Source: Peribacillus sp. Bi96
GTDB lineage: Bacteria > Bacillota > Bacilli > Bacillales > DSM-1321
Direction of reading: 5' to 3'
NCBI RefSeq assembly: GCF_918698115.1
Contig: NZ_CAKKLV010000018.1
Span: 47,560 to 111,559, forward strand
DNA: 64,000 bases
Shown: positions 63,315-64,000 of the stretch, piece by piece
Numbering within the stretch: the first letter of the stretch is position 1
Layout: the number at the start of each line of letters is the position of its first letter
Made by a program: the position numbers and the translations under genes
The notes under the pieces: generated by a model
The model's database searches: none
The model's input: the letters and a program-made list of their open reading frames with translations, nothing else
Told to the model about the DNA's origin: nothing

Positions 63315-63671
63315 ATGATGCAGGAAAAACAGACCTATCATGTCGATTTGGTCAGCGGCGACGTACTCGGACAAAAACTTGAAGAGAACCCGAGCTTCAC
63401 CATACACGCAACAGATGAGGAACTCGCAGAATTGAAACAATGCTTAGAGGAACATCGGACAGATGACTTGGAGGCATATGCCCGTTCACATGTTCCATAT
63501 CTTCTCTATCATCATGACCGGGCAAATGATAAATACGATGCAGCCATGAAAAGGCTTTATGCCCTCATATATAAATTAGGCGATGAAACGGCCCGAAATC
63601 ATATTGAAGAAATCGGTATATTGAAGGATAACAAATTCGAGGGCAATGAAGAAGTGCAAAAATTCAAATAA
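63315..63671 (+). CDS. Hypothetical protein, 118 residues
   Basis: I do not recognise the family with certainty. The product is soluble and acidic with TYHVDLVSGDVLGQKLEENP, a helical middle (DEELAELKQCLEEHRTDDLE) and DKYDAAMKRLYALIYKLGDE. No membrane segment or catalytic motif is visible. Several ATG codons lie close together (63303, 63306, 63315); the one at 63315 has AAAGGATG upstream and starts MMQEKQTYHV. The IS element begins 26 nt beyond the stop codon. Confidence 0.6.
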   Translation: MMQEKQTYHVDLVSGDVLGQKLEENPSFTIHATDEELAELKQCLEEHRTDDLEAYARSHVPYLLYHHDRANDKYDAAMKRLYALIYKLGDETARNHIEEIGILKDNKFEGNEEVQKFK

Positions 63672-63696
63672 AAAAATATGAACAGAACCTGACATT

Positions 63697-64000
63697 TGAA
63701 CTGCACCCCAATTGTTAGACAACATCTAACAATTGGAGGTGCAGTTTTTTTGACTAAATATACGATAGACGAAAAATTACATGCAGTTTTAGAGTACTTA
63801 GAAGGGAAAAAATCCTATAAATCCATTGCACAAGAAAGAAATGTAGGTTTATCCCCTCTGAAAAGATGGGTCGCTCGCTATCTAAAACATGGGATGGAAG
63901 GACTTGCTTCATCCTATACAAATTACACTCTGCCCTTTAAACTAGAGGTACTTAAATATATGAACGAATATGGGGCATCAATCAACGAGACCGCTGTACA
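63697..64000 (+). mobile_element. IS3-family (IS150-type) element, left end, cut by window
   Basis: The left end TGAACTGCACCCCAATTGTT is followed by a hairpin (AATTGTTAGA/TCTAACAATT) ahead of an OrfA transposase gene, the common layout of IS150-group elements. The right end lies outside the window. Confidence 0.85.
63750..64000 (+). CDS. IS3-family transposase OrfA, 5' part
   Basis: The frame begins at TTG 63750 after GGAGGTG and is open to the window end (83 codons). The product MTKYTIDEKLHAVLEYLEGK, then KSIAQERNVGLSPLKRWVARY, is the helix-turn-helix DNA-binding domain that OrfA proteins use to bind the IS ends; a second such motif starts near LPFKLEVLKYMNEYGASINET. OrfB, joined by frameshifting in this family, would follow outside the window. 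The coding frame is undamaged as far as seen. Confidence 0.85.
   Translation, partial: MTKYTIDEKLHAVLEYLEGKKSYKSIAQERNVGLSPLKRWVARYLKHGMEGLASSYTNYTLPFKLEVLKYMNEYGASINETAV

Overview
The window looks like a chromosomal segment of an aerobic, low-GC, endospore-forming Bacillaceae. Gene content and protein similarity from memory point to the Peribacillus / Bacillus simplex group; that placement is inference. The supporting signs are Bacillus-type genes (yfmL, yfmQ, ydbST, dacC, queF, qoxABCD, general stress protein 17M), AGGAGG-like ribosome binding sites, frequent TTG and GTG starts, and T-rich intrinsic terminators. No tRNA, rRNA, CRISPR array or prophage was seen. The only clear mobile DNA is the start of an IS3/IS150-type element at the right edge, an older end of a similar element at 51.0 kb, and a GC-rich intergenic repeat at 51.1 and 55.2 kb.

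Layout. 0-12 kb: end of a CPA2 antiporter, a YihY protein, an NrnB-like DHH nuclease, an FMN-riboswitch operon ribE-ribB-ribH without ribD and ribA, a TspO-like protein, methionine gamma-lyase, an RNA helicase (yfmL), a PAS histidine kinase and a proline-type symporter. 12-21 kb: a molybdopterin oxidoreductase, a stretch of degenerate 20-nt repeats, then an amine/aldehyde catabolic cluster (two aldehyde dehydrogenases and a class III aminotransferase) with two -24/-12 promoters, three operator-like repeats, and the sigma-54 gene (sigL/rpoN) itself, divergent from the cluster. 21-36 kb: bluB, a uridine-kinase-like protein, dacC, ydbS-ydbT behind an ECF-type promoter, a chemoreceptor, a sigma-B-type stress gene, an M20 peptidase, a LysM-3D cell wall protein, panE-like reductase, dctP with a cre site, gabD and an AI-2E family permease. 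36-46 kb: an AbgB remnant, a CoA-transferase with a LytTR regulator, an amtB-glnK operon with TnrA/GlnR boxes that also carries a small FbpA-like gene, cstA-ybdD, a CPBP protease and a MerR regulator. 46-56 kb: a heterodimeric ABC exporter with one degenerate ATP site, a Fur-type box followed by a possible structured RNA, a nitroreductase, aspartokinase, preQ1 riboswitch-queF, an EamA transporter, a small sigma-B-type stress gene and yfmQ. 56-64 kb: the qoxABCD quinol oxidase, an HtrA-like protease, a TPR lipoprotein, a short hypothetical gene and the incoming IS element.

The most interesting unit is the sigma-54 cluster at 14.4-20.7 kb: sigma factor, two dependent promoters and a phased set of upstream repeats sit together, but no bacterial enhancer-binding protein is encoded in the window. 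Next are the candidate RNA at 50.2 kb, the shortened rib operon, and the insertion of a repeat element into a terminator at 55.1 kb.
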